Shown here one piece after another: positions 15,459-23,482 of a stretch of DNA of 64,000 nt. The translations under genes and the position numbers were made by a program. This DNA is from Nocardioides sp. Root122 (GTDB taxonomy: Bacteria > Actinomycetota > Actinomycetes > Propionibacteriales > Nocardioidaceae): assembly GCF_001425025.1 (NCBI RefSeq), contig NZ_LMDE01000012.1, positions 124,101 through 188,100 on the forward strand, read 5' to 3'. The notes beneath the pieces are model-generated. The model saw nothing but the letters and a program-made list of their open reading frames with translations. It was not told the origin of the DNA and ran no database searches. Positions within the stretch are counted from its first letter, which is position 1. Each line of letters begins with the position of its first letter.

Positions 15459-16466
15459 CTAGACGGGGAGGCCGAGCCGGAAGCTGGTGACGGCGATGGG
15501 GAGGTCTTCCTCGACGAGGCTGTTGTTGATGGCGATGGCAGCAGACGAGCCTTCCCCGGCAGCGGTGATGACCTGCGCGCGCGGGTTGGTGGCGTTGCCT
15601 GCCGCCCAGATGCCAGGGACGCTGGTGGCGCCGGTCGCGTCGACCTGGACCCAGCCGGTGTCTCGGACGATGCAACCCAGGTCGACGAGCAGGCTGTCGT
15701 TCGCGACGAGCTGGGGGCGGACGAACACCGCGTCGCGGGGGACGACGCGTCCACCTTCGACGACGACGCCGGTGAGGTGGTCCGCATCGACGGCCAGGCT
15801 CACGACCGGTTCGTCGACGACGCCGATGGCGCGGGCGACGAGCTGTTCGCGTTGAGCGGCCGTGAGGGTGGCGCCGTTGACGAAGAACACGACGTCGTCG
15901 GACCACTGACGGATGATGTGTGCGTGAGCGAGGGACTCGGCTGTGGTGGCGGGGCCTCCGGCCAGGACGCCGACGGGCCGGTCACGCACCTCGTAGCCGT
16001 GACAGTACGGGCAGTGGAGCAGGTCGCGTCCCCACCGCTCGTGGACTCCGGGGATGTCGGGAATGCTGTCGCGAAGACCCGTGGTCACCAGCACGGCCCG
16101 CGTCTCCAGCGTCGAACCGTCGGCCAGGGCGACCTCGAAGCGGCGCCGTGACACTCCCGGCGCGTAGCTGCCAGCGCACGGGGCGATGGCCGAGACGATG
16201 CCGGTGAGCTGCTCGACGCCGTAGCCCGCGACCTCTGCGCGGCCGCGGGCCAGGAGCTCGGCCGGCGGGAGGCCGTCGGAACCCAAGAAGCCGTGCATGT
16301 GGGCGGCCGGCGCGTTGCGCGGGTGCCCGGCGTCCACGACAGCCACGCGTCGCCGAGCCCTGCCGAGGACCAGCGCAGCGGAGAGTCCCGCGGCGCCGCC
16401 GCCAACGATGGTGACGTCGTAGGGCCGATTGTCGACCTGGGTCTGGTTCGTGTCGTTCGCGCTCAT
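15459..16466 (-). CDS. NAD(P)/FAD-dependent oxidoreductase, thioredoxin reductase-like
   Basis: A 335-residue flavoprotein. The FAD-binding motif VGGGAAGLSAALVLGRA sits at residues 21-37, the redox pair CPYC at 152-155 within LLHCPYCHGYEVRD, an NADPH-type region follows (VGVLAGGPATTAESLAHAH), and the C-terminal FAD motif is GIWAAGNATNPRAQVITAAGEG. Length and order match low-molecular-weight thioredoxin reductases, but CPYCHGYE in place of CATCDG places it in the thioredoxin-reductase-like branch whose electron acceptors are mostly unknown. It is divergent from an XRE-cupin regulator 77 bp away, with a 14-bp palindrome in between. The start is ATG 16466; an in-frame GTG two codons earlier is possible. 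Confidence 0.85.
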   Translation of the reverse strand: MSANDTNQTQVDNRPYDVTIVGGGAAGLSAALVLGRARRRVAVVDAGHPRNAPAAHMHGFLGSDGLPPAELLARGRAEVAGYGVEQLTGIVSAIAPCAGSYAPGVSRRRFEVALADGSTLETRAVLVTTGLRDSIPDIPGVHERWGRDLLHCPYCHGYEVRDRPVGVLAGGPATTAESLAHAHIIRQWSDDVVFFVNGATLTAAQREQLVARAIGVVDEPVVSLAVDADHLTGVVVEGGRVVPRDAVFVRPQLVANDSLLVDLGCIVRDTGWVQVDATGATSVPGIWAAGNATNPRAQVITAAGEGSSAAIAINNSLVEEDLPIAVTSFRLGLPV

Positions 16467-16520
16467 GACCACAGAGTGGCCTGCCCACGAGCTGTGGGAA
16501 ACAGTTGTTGCTGATTCTGG

Positions 16521-16534
16521 GAACCGGCCGGTTC
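16521..16534. promoter_or_regulatory. Perfect 14-bp palindrome upstream of the XRE-cupin gene
   Basis: GAACCGGCCGGTTC ends 9 bp before the ATG at 16544, in the divergent region between the flavoprotein and its presumed regulator. The position overlapping the translation-initiation region suits autorepression by the XRE protein. Confidence 0.5.
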
Positions 16535-16543
16535 AATGGGGTC

Positions 16544-17188
16544 ATGACTGCACCACAGACGCAGCCGGACGAGGTCCGTGTCGTCGGGTCGGAGACGTCC
16601 GCCGACGGGCGCATCGCGGCGGCTCTCGACCTGGTGGGACCTCGCCTGCGCAGGGTCCGCGAGCAGCGACGGCTCACGCTCACCGAAGCAGCCACCCTGG
16701 CGAAGATGTCGAAGAGCACCCTGTCGAGGTTGGAGACCGGGCAGCGCAAGCCCAGCCTGGAGCTCCTGCTGCCGCTCGCGCAGATCTACCGAGTGCCTCT
16801 GGACGATCTCGTCGGCGCGCCCGAGGTGGGTGACCCCCGGATCCGGTTGAAGCCGCGGCGAGTCAACGGGAGGACTGTTCTTCCGTTGACACGTCCGGGA
16901 GGCATTCAGGCCTGGAAGATCGTCATCCCATCCTCGCAGTCGGAACCGAAGCCGCGCACTCACGACGGGTTCGAGTGGCTCTACGTTCTCTCGGGTCGGA
17001 TGCGGCTGGTGATGGGCGACCAGGACGTGGTCCTGGGCGTCGGAGAAGCGGCTGAGTTCGACACCCTGGTGCCGCACTGGTTCGGCAGCACCGGCGATGG
17101 TCCTGCCGAGGTGCTCAGCATCTTCGGTCGACCCGGCGAGCGGATGCACACACACGCCCAGCCCACGGCGCCCGAGCCGGCGCACTGA
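16544..17188 (+). CDS. XRE-family regulator with C-terminal cupin domain
   Basis: A 214-residue regulator. A helix-turn-helix domain spans about residues 33-95 (GPRLRRVREQRRLTLTEAATLAKMSKSTLSRLETGQRKPSLELLLPLAQIY), followed by a cupin beta-barrel from about 125 (HDGFEWLYVLSGRMRLVMGDQDVVLGVGEAAEFDTLVPHWFG). XRE-cupin proteins commonly sense small metabolites and regulate an adjacent oxidoreductase; here the divergent partner is the thioredoxin-reductase-like enzyme. The stop overlaps the start of the next gene (TGATG), so the large MalT-type LuxR protein is translated from the same mRNA, an unusual regulator-regulator coupling. Confidence 0.85.
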   Translation: MTAPQTQPDEVRVVGSETSADGRIAAALDLVGPRLRRVREQRRLTLTEAATLAKMSKSTLSRLETGQRKPSLELLLPLAQIYRVPLDDLVGAPEVGDPRIRLKPRRVNGRTVLPLTRPGGIQAWKIVIPSSQSEPKPRTHDGFEWLYVLSGRMRLVMGDQDVVLGVGEAAEFDTLVPHWFGSTGDGPAEVLSIFGRPGERMHTHAQPTAPEPAH

Positions 17189-19986
17189 TGGTCGCACCCG
17201 TCGTCGAGACCAAGCTCCTCGCGCCGAGTCTGCGACGCGAGGTCGTGCCACGCCCGCGACTGGCCGACCTGCTGGTGCGCGGTGCGCAGGGCCCGCTGAC
17301 GCTGGTCTCGGCCCCGGCGGGGTTCGGCAAGACGACACTGCTGGCCTCGTGGTTCGCGGCGGCGCCGTCCACCGAGAACGACGACCACGCCGTCGCCTGG
17401 GTGTCGCTCGACGAGCGGGACCGTGAGGCTACGACCTTCTGGAGCTACGTCCTGCTCGCCCTCGACCGAGCGGTACCGGGTTCCGGTGCGGCGGCACTCA
17501 CCCTCCTGCAGTCGGGGCAGACATCGGTGGAAGCGGTCCTGGTCGGCCTGGTGAACGAGCTGAGCGTGCGCTCGGGAGAGGTGACGCTCGTCCTCGACGA
17601 CTACCACCTCGCCGATGGTGTCGAGGTCGCCTCCGGCATGGCGTTCCTGGTGGACCACCTGCCGCCGCAGCTCCACATCGTCGTTGGCACCCGGGTCGAC
17701 CCGGCCCTGCCGCTCTCGCGACTGAGGGCCCGCGGGGAGCTCGTCGAGGTCCGCGCCAACGACCTCCGGTTCACTCCACAGGAGGTGTCCGGGTACCTCA
17801 ACGAGCTGAACGGCCTCGACCTCTCGCCCGACGACCTCGCGGTACTCGAGTCCCGCACCGAGGGATGGGTCGCCGCGCTTCAGCTGGCAGCGCTCTCACT
17901 GCGGAACCGGGACGACCGCACCGGGTTCATCGCCGGGTTCGCCGGCGACGACCGATTCGTCGTGGACTACCTCGTCGAGGAGGTCCTCAGCCAGCAGCCC
18001 GACGATGTGCGGCGGTTCCTGCTGGACACCTCGATCCTGGATCGGCTCACCGGGCCGCTGTGCGACGCAGTGAGCCCCCAGCCGGAGAGCGCCGGCCCCC
18101 GCACCGGCGTTCGCCCCGGCAGGGCGAGGCTCGAGGACCTCGACAGGGCCAACCTGTTCCTCGTCGCGCTGGACGACAACCGCACGTGGTACCGCTACCA
18201 CCACCTCTTCGGCGACGTCCTGCGCTCCCACTTGATCGACGAACGACCGGACGAGGTCGCGACCCTCCACCGTCGCGCTGCCGGTTGGCATGCGGACGCG
18301 GGCCATGTCGACGCAGCGGTCCGGCATGCCATGGCAGCCGGGGACACCGGGCAGGCGGCAGACCTCGTCGAGCTGAGCTTCAGGGCGCTGGGGCGTGAGC
18401 GCCGCGAGGACCTCCTGCGCCAGTGGGCCCACCAACTGACCGACGACACCCTCCGCAACCGGCCGGTGCTCGCGGTCGCGCTCATCGGCGGCCTGATGGC
18501 CAGCAACGAGTTCGACGGCGTAGATGGCCGCCTCGACCACGTCGAACACCTGCTGACGATGCCGACCGACGAGGTGGTGGTCGTCGACCGCGACGAGCTG
18601 CCACGCCTGCCCGCCACCATCACGATGTACCGGGCAGCGCTCGCGCTCGTCGGCGGTGACCCTGCTGGTGCGATCACGTTGGCGGCGCAGGCCATCGCGG
18701 TGGCCGAGGACGGCGACGACCTGGCCGTCGGCAGCTCGGCGGCCCTGTCCGGGCTCGCGTCCTGGAGCGCCGGAGACCTGGAGGCAGCCCGCGTCAGCTA
18801 CGGCACCGCCATCGGTGCCCTGACGCGTGCCGGACACATCGCAGACGTGCTGGGCTGCTCGATCGCCCTGGCCGACATGGAGCTGCGCCTGGGCCACCTG
18901 CGCGCCGCTGAGCAGACCTTCGCCCGCGCCCTGGCGCTGGCCGAGGAGAACACCTCGGGGCTGGCGGTCATGCGAGGGACCGCCGACATGCTGGTCGGTC
19001 TGAGCCGGGTGGCCTGGTACCGCAACGACCTGGTGGGCATGGCGGAGCACCTGCGCCGCTCCGACGAGCTGGGTGAATCCGCCGCTCTCGCGCAGAACCC
19101 CTACCGCTGGCGGGTGGGGCTGGCCCGGATGCGCGCCGCCGAGGGTGACTTGTCCAGTGCGCTGAAGCTGCTGGACGAGGCTGAAAGGGTGTACGTCGCC
19201 GACTACGCACCCAACGTCCAACCGATCCACGCGACCCGCGCCCGCGTGCTGGCCGCTCGGGGTGACGTCGCCGAGGCGCACGCGTGGGCCGAGGACCACC
19301 TCGTCTCCACCGACGACGTGCTCTCCTACCTCCGCGAGTACGAACACATCACATTGGCCAGGGTCCTGCTGGCGGAGCACGCTGCCACGGGCAGCTCGGC
19401 CGCGCTTGATGAGGCCGTCCGGCTGCTGGACCGACTCCTCGCGGCAGCCGCGGGCGGTGGACGCACCGGCTCCGTGATCGAGGTGGAGGTTCTCCGGGCG
19501 CTGGCCCACAACGCCGCAGGCGCACGCCGGGAGTCACTCGGTGCACTGCAGCACGCGGTCCAGCTCGCCCGACCGGAGGGCTGGGTCCGGGTCTTCGTCG
19601 ACGCGAGCCCCGTCGCGTGCGACCTGCTGCGTGAGCTCGCGACCGAACAGCCACGGTCCGGCTACCTGTCCGAGCTGCTCCATGCGACCACCCCGGTCGA
19701 CGGCGCCCGGGAACAAACGGGTGACGGGCGCGGCGCGAGACCGGGCCTGGTGTTCGGATCCGACCGTTGGCCGGTCGACATGCTGAGCGACCGCGAGATG
19801 GAGGTGCTACGGCTCCTCGGCTCGGACCTCGACGGCCCGGCCATCGCGCGCGGGCTGTTCGTGTCCCTCAACACGGTCCGGACCCACACCAAGCACATCT
19901 ACGCCAAGCTGGGCGTCAACAGCCGTCGCGCGGCGGTCAGCAAGGCCCACCAGCTGGGTCTGCTCTCCGGTCCGGAGAACCGCTGA
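17188..19986 (+). CDS. MalT-type LuxR transcriptional regulator
   Basis: A 932-residue STAND regulator. The N-terminus has the MalT-family opening (VVETKLLAPSLRREVVPRPRL) and a Walker A APAGFGKT at residues 42-49, with LVLDDYHLAD as Walker B. The winged region HLFGDVLRSHL and TPR-like helices follow, ending in a LuxR helix-turn-helix (residues 866-930: LSDREMEVLRLLGSDLDGPAIARGLFVSLNTVRTHTKHIYAKLGV). This class activates transcription when ligand and ATP are bound. Its ATG overlaps the stop of the XRE-cupin gene by one base, implying translational coupling. The downstream DUF membrane genes are candidate targets. Confidence 0.87.
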   Translation: MVAPVVETKLLAPSLRREVVPRPRLADLLVRGAQGPLTLVSAPAGFGKTTLLASWFAAAPSTENDDHAVAWVSLDERDREATTFWSYVLLALDRAVPGSGAAALTLLQSGQTSVEAVLVGLVNELSVRSGEVTLVLDDYHLADGVEVASGMAFLVDHLPPQLHIVVGTRVDPALPLSRLRARGELVEVRANDLRFTPQEVSGYLNELNGLDLSPDDLAVLESRTEGWVAALQLAALSLRNRDDRTGFIAGFAGDDRFVVDYLVEEVLSQQPDDVRRFLLDTSILDRLTGPLCDAVSPQPESAGPRTGVRPGRARLEDLDRANLFLVALDDNRTWYRYHHLFGDVLRSHLIDERPDEVATLHRRAAGWHADAGHVDAAVRHAMAAGDTGQAADLVELSFRALGRERREDLLRQWAHQLTDDTLRNRPVLAVALIGGLMASNEFDGVDGRLDHVEHLLTMPTDEVVVVDRDELPRLPATITMYRAALALVGGDPAGAITLAAQAIAVAEDGDDLAVGSSAALSGLASWSAGDLEAARVSYGTAIGALTRAGHIADVLGCSIALADMELRLGHLRAAEQTFARALALAEENTSGLAVMRGTADMLVGLSRVAWYRNDLVGMAEHLRRSDELGESAALAQNPYRWRVGLARMRAAEGDLSSALKLLDEAERVYVADYAPNVQPIHATRARVLAARGDVAEAHAWAEDHLVSTDDVLSYLREYEHITLARVLLAEHAATGSSAALDEAVRLLDRLLAAAAGGGRTGSVIEVEVLRALAHNAAGARRESLGALQHAVQLARPEGWVRVFVDASPVACDLLRELATEQPRSGYLSELLHATTPVDGAREQTGDGRGARPGLVFGSDRWPVDMLSDREMEVLRLLGSDLDGPAIARGLFVSLNTVRTHTKHIYAKLGVNSRRAAVSKAHQLGLLSGPENR

Positions 19987-20127
19987 GCATCCCCGCCCAT
20001 CGGCGACAGCTGTCCGGACTCACCACGTCAGTCACATCATGTGGTGACGCCAGGTCACCTCGTCGGCTCCTAGGTTCCGGTCATCCCCTGCGGCAGCTGC
20101 CGTGGACCGTTCAGACAGGAACCGGAC

Positions 20128-20820
20128 ATGAGCATCACATCAACCTCCCTCACGCGGGCGGCGGGCGTCGCCGCCGTCGCCGCTGGGGTCATCTTCATCG
20201 GCGTCCAGGTCAATCACCCGGCATCCGACACCTTCACCACCGAGACGACCCAGTGGGTCGCACGCGAGTACGCGAAGGTCGTCATGGCGGGGCTCGCACT
20301 GGCGGGCATCACCGGCATGTACCTGCGCCAGCACCGCAGCGCCGGTTTCATCGGCTTGGTCGGCTACCTGGTCCTCGCCACCGGCTACCTGGCCATGTTC
20401 TCCGTCGAGGTCATCGCCGCCGTCGTGCTGCCGAACCTCGTCGACACCGAGCCCGGGTTCGTCAACGACGTCGTCGCTGCGGCGAACGGCCGAACCGCCA
20501 GCGGTGACATCGGCGGGCTGCAAGCGCTGTTCGGACTGATGGGAGCCGGCATCATCGTCGGCGGCGTCATCTTCGGGATCTCCCTGCTCCGCAGCGGGGT
20601 CCTGAACCGCTGGGGCGCGGCCCTGCTCGCTGCGAGCACCGGGGCACTGGCCGCACTGGCAGCGCTCCCGGAGTCCTTCAACCGTCCGCTCGCCGTCCCT
20701 GTGGGGTTGGCCCTCATCACGCTGGGCGTGTCCCTGTTCCGCAACGCGGGAGACAACGAGCACGCCGCGCCTGCCGAGACCGCCGCACGCGACCGCGCCC
20801 TGCAGCCAGTCGTCCGATGA
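20128..20820 (+). CDS. Hypothetical integral membrane protein
   Basis: A 230-residue protein with about six hydrophobic helices (GVAAVAAGVIFIGVQV, VVMAGLALAGITGMYL, GFIGLVGYLVLATGYLAMF, LFGLMGAGIIVGGVIFGISLL, AALLAASTGALAALAALP, LAVPVGLALITLGVSLF). The overall plan resembles the DUF4386-like protein at 5311, but identity is low and I cannot name the family. ATG 20128 has AGGAA upstream. It is the first gene of a three-gene set with DUF2306 and a short DUF protein, lying 141 bp after the MalT-type regulator. The gap holds an inverted repeat around CACATCATGTG. Confidence 0.65.
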   Translation: MSITSTSLTRAAGVAAVAAGVIFIGVQVNHPASDTFTTETTQWVAREYAKVVMAGLALAGITGMYLRQHRSAGFIGLVGYLVLATGYLAMFSVEVIAAVVLPNLVDTEPGFVNDVVAAANGRTASGDIGGLQALFGLMGAGIIVGGVIFGISLLRSGVLNRWGAALLAASTGALAALAALPESFNRPLAVPVGLALITLGVSLFRNAGDNEHAAPAETAARDRALQPVVR

Positions 20821-20875
20821 CCGCCCGATGGCCGTCCGGCCCCTCCGAGAGGTTCCGCACCGCAGGGGGTGCCCG

Positions 20876-21541
20876 ATGACGCGGCGGACCGACCGTTGGG
20901 TGCCAGCCGGTCTGGTCGTGCTGGCCGCGATCCCCGTCACGGCCGGCACCGCCCGCCTTGTCGAGCTCCTCGGCGGACCGCAGGCCATCGCGACCGACTC
21001 CCGCTTCGCTGCCTCACCGGCGCCGGTCGTCATCCATGTCGCGGCTGCCATCGGCTACGCCCTTCTCGGTGCGTTCCAGTTCTCCACCGGCATCCGCCGG
21101 CGCCATCCGGGCTGGCATCGACGTTCCGGACGGGTGCTGGTCGCCCTCGGCCTGGCGGTCGCACTCTCGGCGCTGTGGATGACGCTGGTCTTCCCGCGCA
21201 AGGAGGGCACCGGCGAGCTGCTGTACCTGTTCCGGCTGCTGTTCGCCTCGGGCATGGCTGCCAGCCTCATCCTCGGCGTCGCCGCCATCCGGCGTCGCGA
21301 CATCGACCGGCACCGCGCCTGGATGACCCGCGCCTACGCCCTCGCGCTCGGCGCTGGCACGCAGGTCTTCACCGTCGGGTTCGGTGGGGCGATCTTCGGT
21401 GCTGGTGTCGTCCGCACGGACCTCATGATGGGAGCGGCCTGGGTCATCAACCTCGCCGTCGCGGAGTGGGTCATCCGACGCCCGTCCGCCCGTCGAGTCC
21501 GCCGAAAGGGCACGTCAACCGCGTTGGCCGGTTCACGATGA
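20876..21541 (+). CDS. DUF2306 family membrane protein
   Basis: A 221-residue protein with about six or seven helices. The family-typical HPGWHRRSGRVLVALGLAVAL segment and the later RHRAWMTRAYALALGAGTQVF identify DUF2306, a group of predicted membrane proteins with conserved His residues and no proven function. ATG 20876 has AGGGGGT 6 nt upstream; an ATG at 20828 in the same frame lacks one. Its stop overlaps the next start (ATGA), so the short protein after it is co-translated. Confidence 0.75.
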   Translation: MTRRTDRWVPAGLVVLAAIPVTAGTARLVELLGGPQAIATDSRFAASPAPVVIHVAAAIGYALLGAFQFSTGIRRRHPGWHRRSGRVLVALGLAVALSALWMTLVFPRKEGTGELLYLFRLLFASGMAASLILGVAAIRRRDIDRHRAWMTRAYALALGAGTQVFTVGFGGAIFGAGVVRTDLMMGAAWVINLAVAEWVIRRPSARRVRRKGTSTALAGSR

Positions 21542-21774
21542 ACACCCGCCCGTCACAACAGCCGCCCGGGCACTACGAGCTCCGCATCGAAGGTCACCTC
21601 TCGGAGCACTGGTCGACATGGTTCGACGGCCTCACCCTCACCCACGCCGACGACGGCACCACCATCCTGCGAGGCCCGGTCACCGACCAAGCACAGCTGC
21701 ACGGCCTCATCGCCAGAATTCGCGACCTCGGCGCCACCCTCCTGTCCGTGAACGTCTCGGACGCTGACTCGTGA
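21538..21774 (+). CDS. Short conserved hypothetical protein (78 aa)
   Basis: A 78-residue soluble protein beginning inside the stop codon of the DUF2306 gene (ATGA overlap). It contains YELRIEGHLSEHWSTWFDGL, then DDGTTILRGPVTDQAQLHGLIARIRDLGATLLSV. I recognise this as a widespread actinobacterial small family with pattern G-HL-x-x-W-x-x-WF and DQAALHGLL, of unknown function, often found next to regulators or membrane genes. The coding frame and coupling are convincing; the function is not known. Confidence 0.7.
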   Translation: MNTRPSQQPPGHYELRIEGHLSEHWSTWFDGLTLTHADDGTTILRGPVTDQAQLHGLIARIRDLGATLLSVNVSDADS

Positions 21775-21792
21775 CACGCCTCCGGCAGGCAC

Positions 21793-21882
21793 CTACCGCT
21801 CATGGGAAGACCTCTTGGGTCCAGTGTCGTCCTGGTTGCGCCAGTCGACGCGGTGCTGCTGGCCTCGTTGTTCGATCCACAT
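21793..21882 (-). pseudogene. Remnant of an integrase N-terminus (29 codons)
   Basis: A minus-strand ORF beginning MWIEQRGQQHRVDWR and ending after 29 codons at a TAG. It resembles the first residues of actinobacterial tyrosine site-specific recombinases (W-x-E-x-R-G...W-R-V-Y-W-R). Its position and orientation, facing away from the tRNA-His end of the island about 190 nt from the tRNA, are where such an integrase normally lies. Beyond the TAG no further integrase similarity is apparent. The identification rests on a very short match from memory, so it is tentative. Confidence 0.35.
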
Positions 21883-22024
21883 GATGGGTACTCCCGGTCG
21901 GTTGGTGTGGTGACCGGCTTCACCGTGCGGCGGGTTCGAGGGTGTGCAAGCGATCCCGTCACTGCCCCCAGATTCCTTGCGGTGCCCCCGACCTGCCCCA
22001 GCCGGGGGGCAGGAGGTGGAACGG

Positions 22025-22060
22025 ATCGAGCCCCCGACCTGTCCAGGTCGGGGGCTCGAT
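22025..22060. terminator. Terminator of tRNA-His (right copy in the repeat)
   Basis: The same perfect 16-bp stem and GTCC loop as at 4201-4236, starting 9 nt downstream of the tRNA-His 3' end on the minus strand. A second GC-rich segment (GCCCCCGACCTGCCCCAGCC region, 21983-22012) precedes it. Confidence 0.85.
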
Positions 22061-22092
22061 CTCTTCGGGGTGAGTAACGGGACTTGAACCCG
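22025..22092 (+). repeat. Right direct repeat (att-like) at tRNA-His
   Basis: The partner of 4201-4268 (66/68 identical). On the minus strand it comprises the T-arm, acceptor strand and terminator of the intact tRNA-His gene. Confidence 0.7.
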
Positions 22093-22141
22093 CGACATCC
22101 GCCACCACAAGGCGGCGCTCTACCAGCTGAGCTATACCCAC
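22069..22141 (-). tRNA. tRNA-His (anticodon GTG)
   Basis: The minus strand folds as a full cloverleaf: acceptor GTGGGTA/TACTCAC, D-arm GCTC...GAGC, anticodon loop CTTGTGG with anticodon GTG, and T-loop TTCAAGT. The base before the first position is G (22142), matching the extra G-1 of histidine tRNAs, opposite discriminator C. No CCA is encoded. It is the target gene of the island insertion. Confidence 0.93.
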
Positions 22142-22186
22142 CATGACGCTCGCACTGATGCGAGGACGACGTGAAGTGTAGGGCAA

Positions 22187-22819
22187 TCAGGCGTCAGATT
22201 CCGCATCGGGTCCGAGTCCGGTCAGCTGGCCGCCGTGCCGCGCGGCGATCTCCTTGGCCTGCGCGCTGTCCGGGCCGGGCTGCGGGACGAAGACGGCCTC
22301 GCGGTAGTAGCGCAGCTCCTCGATGCTCTCCTGGATGTCGGCCAGCGCGCGGTGGTTGCCGCGCTTGGTCGGTGCCGCGAAGTAGGCGCGGGGATACCAG
22401 CGGCGCGAGAGCTCCTTGATCGAGGAGACGTCGACGATCCGGTAGTGGAGGAAGGACTCCAGGGCGGGCATGTCGCGGGCCAGGAACGCGCGGTCCGTGG
22501 CGACGGTGTTGCCGGCCAGTGGCGGGCGGGTGCCGTCGGGGCAGTGCTCCTTGATGTAGGCCAGCACCTGTCCCTCGGCGTCGGCGAGCGTGGTGCCGCC
22601 GGCGAGCTCCTCGAGCAGCCCGGAGGTCTCGTGCATGGTGCGCACGAACTCGACCATCTGGTCGAGCGACTCCTGCGACGGCTTGATGATGACGTCGATG
22701 CCCTCACCGAGGACGTTGAGCTCGAAGTCGGTGACCAACGCCGCGACCTCGATCAGCGCGTCCGCGCCGAGGTCGAGGCCGGTCATCTCGCAGTCGATCC
22801 ACACCAGTCTGTCGCTCAC
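22187..22819 (-). CDS. orn: Oligoribonuclease
   Basis: A 210-residue 3'-5' exoribonuclease of the DEDDh family that degrades di- to pentaribonucleotides (including linear pGpG) in the cytoplasm. The catalytic set is visible: WIDCEMTG near residue 8 (Asp9, Glu11), VATDRAFLARD in the middle, and NHRALADI near residue 160 with the His and last Asp. The C-terminus (AARHGGQLTGLGPDAESDA) is the usual actinobacterial extension. Start GTG at 22819 has a TAGGGT hexamer 8 nt upstream, so it may be leaderless. It is transcribed in the same direction as, and just upstream of, tRNA-His, an arrangement common in actinobacteria. Confidence 0.95.
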   Translation of the reverse strand: MSDRLVWIDCEMTGLDLGADALIEVAALVTDFELNVLGEGIDVIIKPSQESLDQMVEFVRTMHETSGLLEELAGGTTLADAEGQVLAYIKEHCPDGTRPPLAGNTVATDRAFLARDMPALESFLHYRIVDVSSIKELSRRWYPRAYFAAPTKRGNHRALADIQESIEELRYYREAVFVPQPGPDSAQAKEIAARHGGQLTGLGPDAESDA

Positions 22820-22894
22820 GAGCCGCCACCCTACAGACCGCCACCGACGCCCGTTCTCAGCCTCGACTCAGGCTCACGTCCTACCCTTCGGGAT

Positions 22895-23482
22895 GTGAAG
22901 GACTGGTTCGGCCTCGTCGCGCGACTCGTGACGGGCGGCGTGTGGATCGTCGCGGGGGCCCTGAAGCTGCCCTACCCCGCCGACAGCGTCCGCGCGGTGC
23001 GGGCGTACGACCTCCTGCCGGAGGCGGTCGTGCCCGCCGTCGGGCACCTGCTGCCGGTGGTCGAGGTCGTGATCGGCCTCTGCCTGGTGCTCGGCGTGCT
23101 GGTGCGCGGCTCCGCTGCCGTCTCGGCGCTGCTGTTCGTGGCCTTCGTCATCGGCATCAGCAGCGCGTGGGCGCGCGGGCTCTCGATCGACTGCGGCTGC
23201 TTCGGCGGTGGGGGAGAGATCCCCGACGCGGCGGCCAAGTACCCCGGCGAGATCGCCCGCGACGTGGGACTTCTGGCCCTGTCGGCGTGGCTGGTGGTTC
23301 GGCCACGCTCACGACTGGCGCTCGACACCGTCCTGTTCCGGTCGTCCACCGACGCCGGACCCGATGCCGACCCCGACCCCGAGCACGACACCCGAATCGA
23401 CACCGGAGGAAGCCTCGATGGCGCAGAAGAAGAGCTCGCACAGGACCGCGGAGGAGAAGGCCGCCGCGCAGGCCCGGCGTGA
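22895..23482 (+). CDS. MauE/DoxX-like membrane protein
   Basis: A 195-residue protein starting GTG 22895 (VKDWFGLVARLVTGGVWIVAGALKL). It has four membrane helices and a Cys pair in LSIDCGCFGGGGEI (about residue 105), the hallmark of MauE-type DoxX relatives, which are thought to help disulfide formation or redox transfer to a thioredoxin-fold partner. The partner is present: the DsbA-like gene begins inside this gene, overlapping its last 65 nt in another frame. The C-terminal 45 residues (Asp/Glu-rich) are disordered and may owe their sequence to that overlap. Confidence 0.8.
   Translation: MKDWFGLVARLVTGGVWIVAGALKLPYPADSVRAVRAYDLLPEAVVPAVGHLLPVVEVVIGLCLVLGVLVRGSAAVSALLFVAFVIGISSAWARGLSIDCGCFGGGGEIPDAAAKYPGEIARDVGLLALSAWLVVRPRSRLALDTVLFRSSTDAGPDADPDPEHDTRIDTGGSLDGAEEELAQDRGGEGRRAGPA

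Larger units (their letters stand above)
4201..22092. mobile_element. tRNA-His-associated genomic island, apparently immobilised
   Basis: The segment is bracketed by two directly repeated 68-bp sequences (4201-4268 and 22025-22092, two mismatches). The right copy is the terminator and last 24 nt of an intact tRNA-His gene; the left copy is the same terminator with only the 3' fragment of the tRNA. That is the arrangement left when an integrase inserts an element into the 3' end of a tRNA gene. The roughly 17.9 kb between them is dominated by regulators, exporters and DUF proteins, contains two broken genes, and has a 29-codon integrase-like remnant at its tRNA end. No complete integrase, conjugation or phage structural gene is visible. 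Being an island is inference from these boundaries. Confidence 0.65.

Noticed and set aside
4201-22092. Intact prophage or conjugative element
   Set aside because: No capsid, terminase, portal, relaxase, type IV secretion or replication genes can be recognised.
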